From: Ktedonobacter racemifer
Lineage (GTDB): Bacteria; Chloroflexota; DTOL01; JACQYG01
DNA: 12,415 nucleotides
Assembly: GCA_020723545.1 (NCBI GenBank)
Contig: DYIS01000019.1
Location: forward strand, 1-12,415
Direction: 5' to 3'
Each line of letters opens with the position of its first letter. The first letter of the stretch is position 1. Positions 12,003 to 12,415 of the stretch are shown here, in pieces. The translations under genes were made by a program, and so were the position numbers. The notes beneath the pieces are model-generated. The model did no database searches. It was given only the letters and a program-made list of their open reading frames with translations, and had not been told where the DNA came from.

Positions 12003-12415
12003 ATGGGCATAACTGAGAAAGCCGCCCAACCGGGTTGGGCTACTGAAGACCGGGAGATCCAGGAGGCGCTCCGGCGCAACCTCCTGGTCACCAGTGTGGA
12101 CACCATCTACAACTGGGGTCGGCGGTCCTCCCTCTGGCCCGCCATGTTCGGCCTGGCCTGTTGCGCCATCGAGATGGTGTGCACCGTCTCCGCCCGGTAC
12201 GACCTGGCCCGTTTCGGGGCCGAGTACATGCGCCCCTCGCCTCGCCAATCCGACCTGATGATCGTGGCCGGCACGGTAACCAAGAAGATGGCCCCGATGG
12301 TGGTGCGCATCTTCGAGCAGATGGCTGAGCCCCGCTACGTCATCGCCATGGGGGCCTGTGCCATTGCCGGTGGGCCCTACAAGGGCTCCTATGCCGTGGT
12401 GGAAGGCATAGACAA
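12003..12415 (+). CDS. nuoB: NADH-quinone oxidoreductase subunit B, N-terminal part
   Basis: The visible 137 residues of the complex I subunit that holds cluster N2, the [4Fe-4S] centre that passes electrons to quinone. The start ATG 12003 has GGAG 7 nt upstream. The core is SSLWPAMFGLACCAIEMV with the paired cluster cysteines, RYDLARFGAEYMRPSPRQSDLMIVAGTVTKKMAP, and VIAMGACAIAGGPYKGSYAVVEGID with the third cysteine. The fourth cysteine (usual CPPRPE) is beyond the edge. The stretch before the conserved core (KAAQPGWATEDREIQEALRRN) is longer than in compact NuoB proteins, and its QPGWAT part is coded by a perfect palindrome. The rest of the operon lies to the right of the window. Confidence 0.95.
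   Translation, partial: MGITEKAAQPGWATEDREIQEALRRNLLVTSVDTIYNWGRRSSLWPAMFGLACCAIEMVCTVSARYDLARFGAEYMRPSPRQSDLMIVAGTVTKKMAPMVVRIFEQMAEPRYVIAMGACAIAGGPYKGSYAVVEGID
12024..12044. repeat. Palindromic repeat in nuoB, related to the one at 2730-2750
   Basis: GCCCAACC-G-GGTTGGGC (12024-12040) plus TACT is a perfect 8-bp-arm palindrome. Positions 2730-2750 carry the same 21 nt with two differences (19/21). One copy is intergenic and one is inside the N-terminal coding part of nuoB. Confidence 0.6.

Noticed and set aside
1..12415. Search for tRNA, rRNA, CRISPR array, insertion sequence or phage genes
   Set aside because: None seen: no cloverleaf-like arms, no regularly spaced repeats and no transposase or integrase motifs in any coding frame.

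Overview
The window is about 12.4 kb of gene-dense, GC-rich bacterial chromosome. It has Shine-Dalgarno (SD) led genes, sigma70-type promoters (one near-perfect TTGACA/TATAAT pair and two extended -10 promoters), peptidoglycan genes and the start of a respiratory complex I operon. It looks like core chromosome: I see no transposase, integrase, tRNA, rRNA or CRISPR. The gene mix is class II FBPase, a stand-alone glutamate formiminotransferase, a Gly-Met-Met-rich envelope pair, a VIT-VWA secreted protein and nuoA beginning MLQAYVFIAI. That mix would fit a Chloroflexota-like lineage that makes a cell wall. The assignment is an inference from gene style, not a phylogeny.

Layout. 1-1264 (+): the tail of a class I aminotransferase, then a DHDPS-family (beta/alpha)8 aldolase whose active-site loop differs from true DapA. 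1349-1753 (-): a small conserved-looking protein of unknown function with its own good promoter. 1891-3261 (-): two envelope genes, a membrane-anchored PepSY-like protein and a two-TM zinc-ribbon protein. Both carry Gly/Met-Met repeats and both lie downstream of a Pho-box-like direct repeat placed on the promoter, so this is probably a response-regulator-controlled envelope or metal-related unit. 3485-5716 (-): a secreted VIT-VWA protein ending at a strong hairpin. 5951-6949 (+): glpX-type fructose-1,6-bisphosphatase behind a consensus promoter. 7118-8008 (+): glutamate formiminotransferase with two stacked stem-loops in its leader. 11347-8071 (-): a femX-like peptidyltransferase, murE and a GNAT acetyltransferase, an apparent operon in which murE and the GNAT gene overlap by 13 nt. 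11618-12415 (+): nuoA and the 5' part of nuoB, divergent from the femX operon.

The genes cover central metabolism (gluconeogenesis, one-carbon transfer from histidine breakdown, amino-acid/aldolase chemistry), cell-wall precursor synthesis and branching, respiration, and an envelope cluster of uncertain role. The signals that gene calls do not explain are palindromic. One short palindrome family occurs both in an intergenic leader and inside nuoB. A nested palindrome sits in what looks like an extra loop of MurE. Several 5' leaders (2646 gene, formiminotransferase, femX, GNAT) are built around perfect stem-loops. nuoA has a duplicated 13-bp unit, each copy followed by an SD and an in-frame TTG. 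No gene-free stretch exceeds 300 bases; the longest are the divergent regions 5717-5950 and 11348-11617 and the region 3262-3484, and their contents are listed below.
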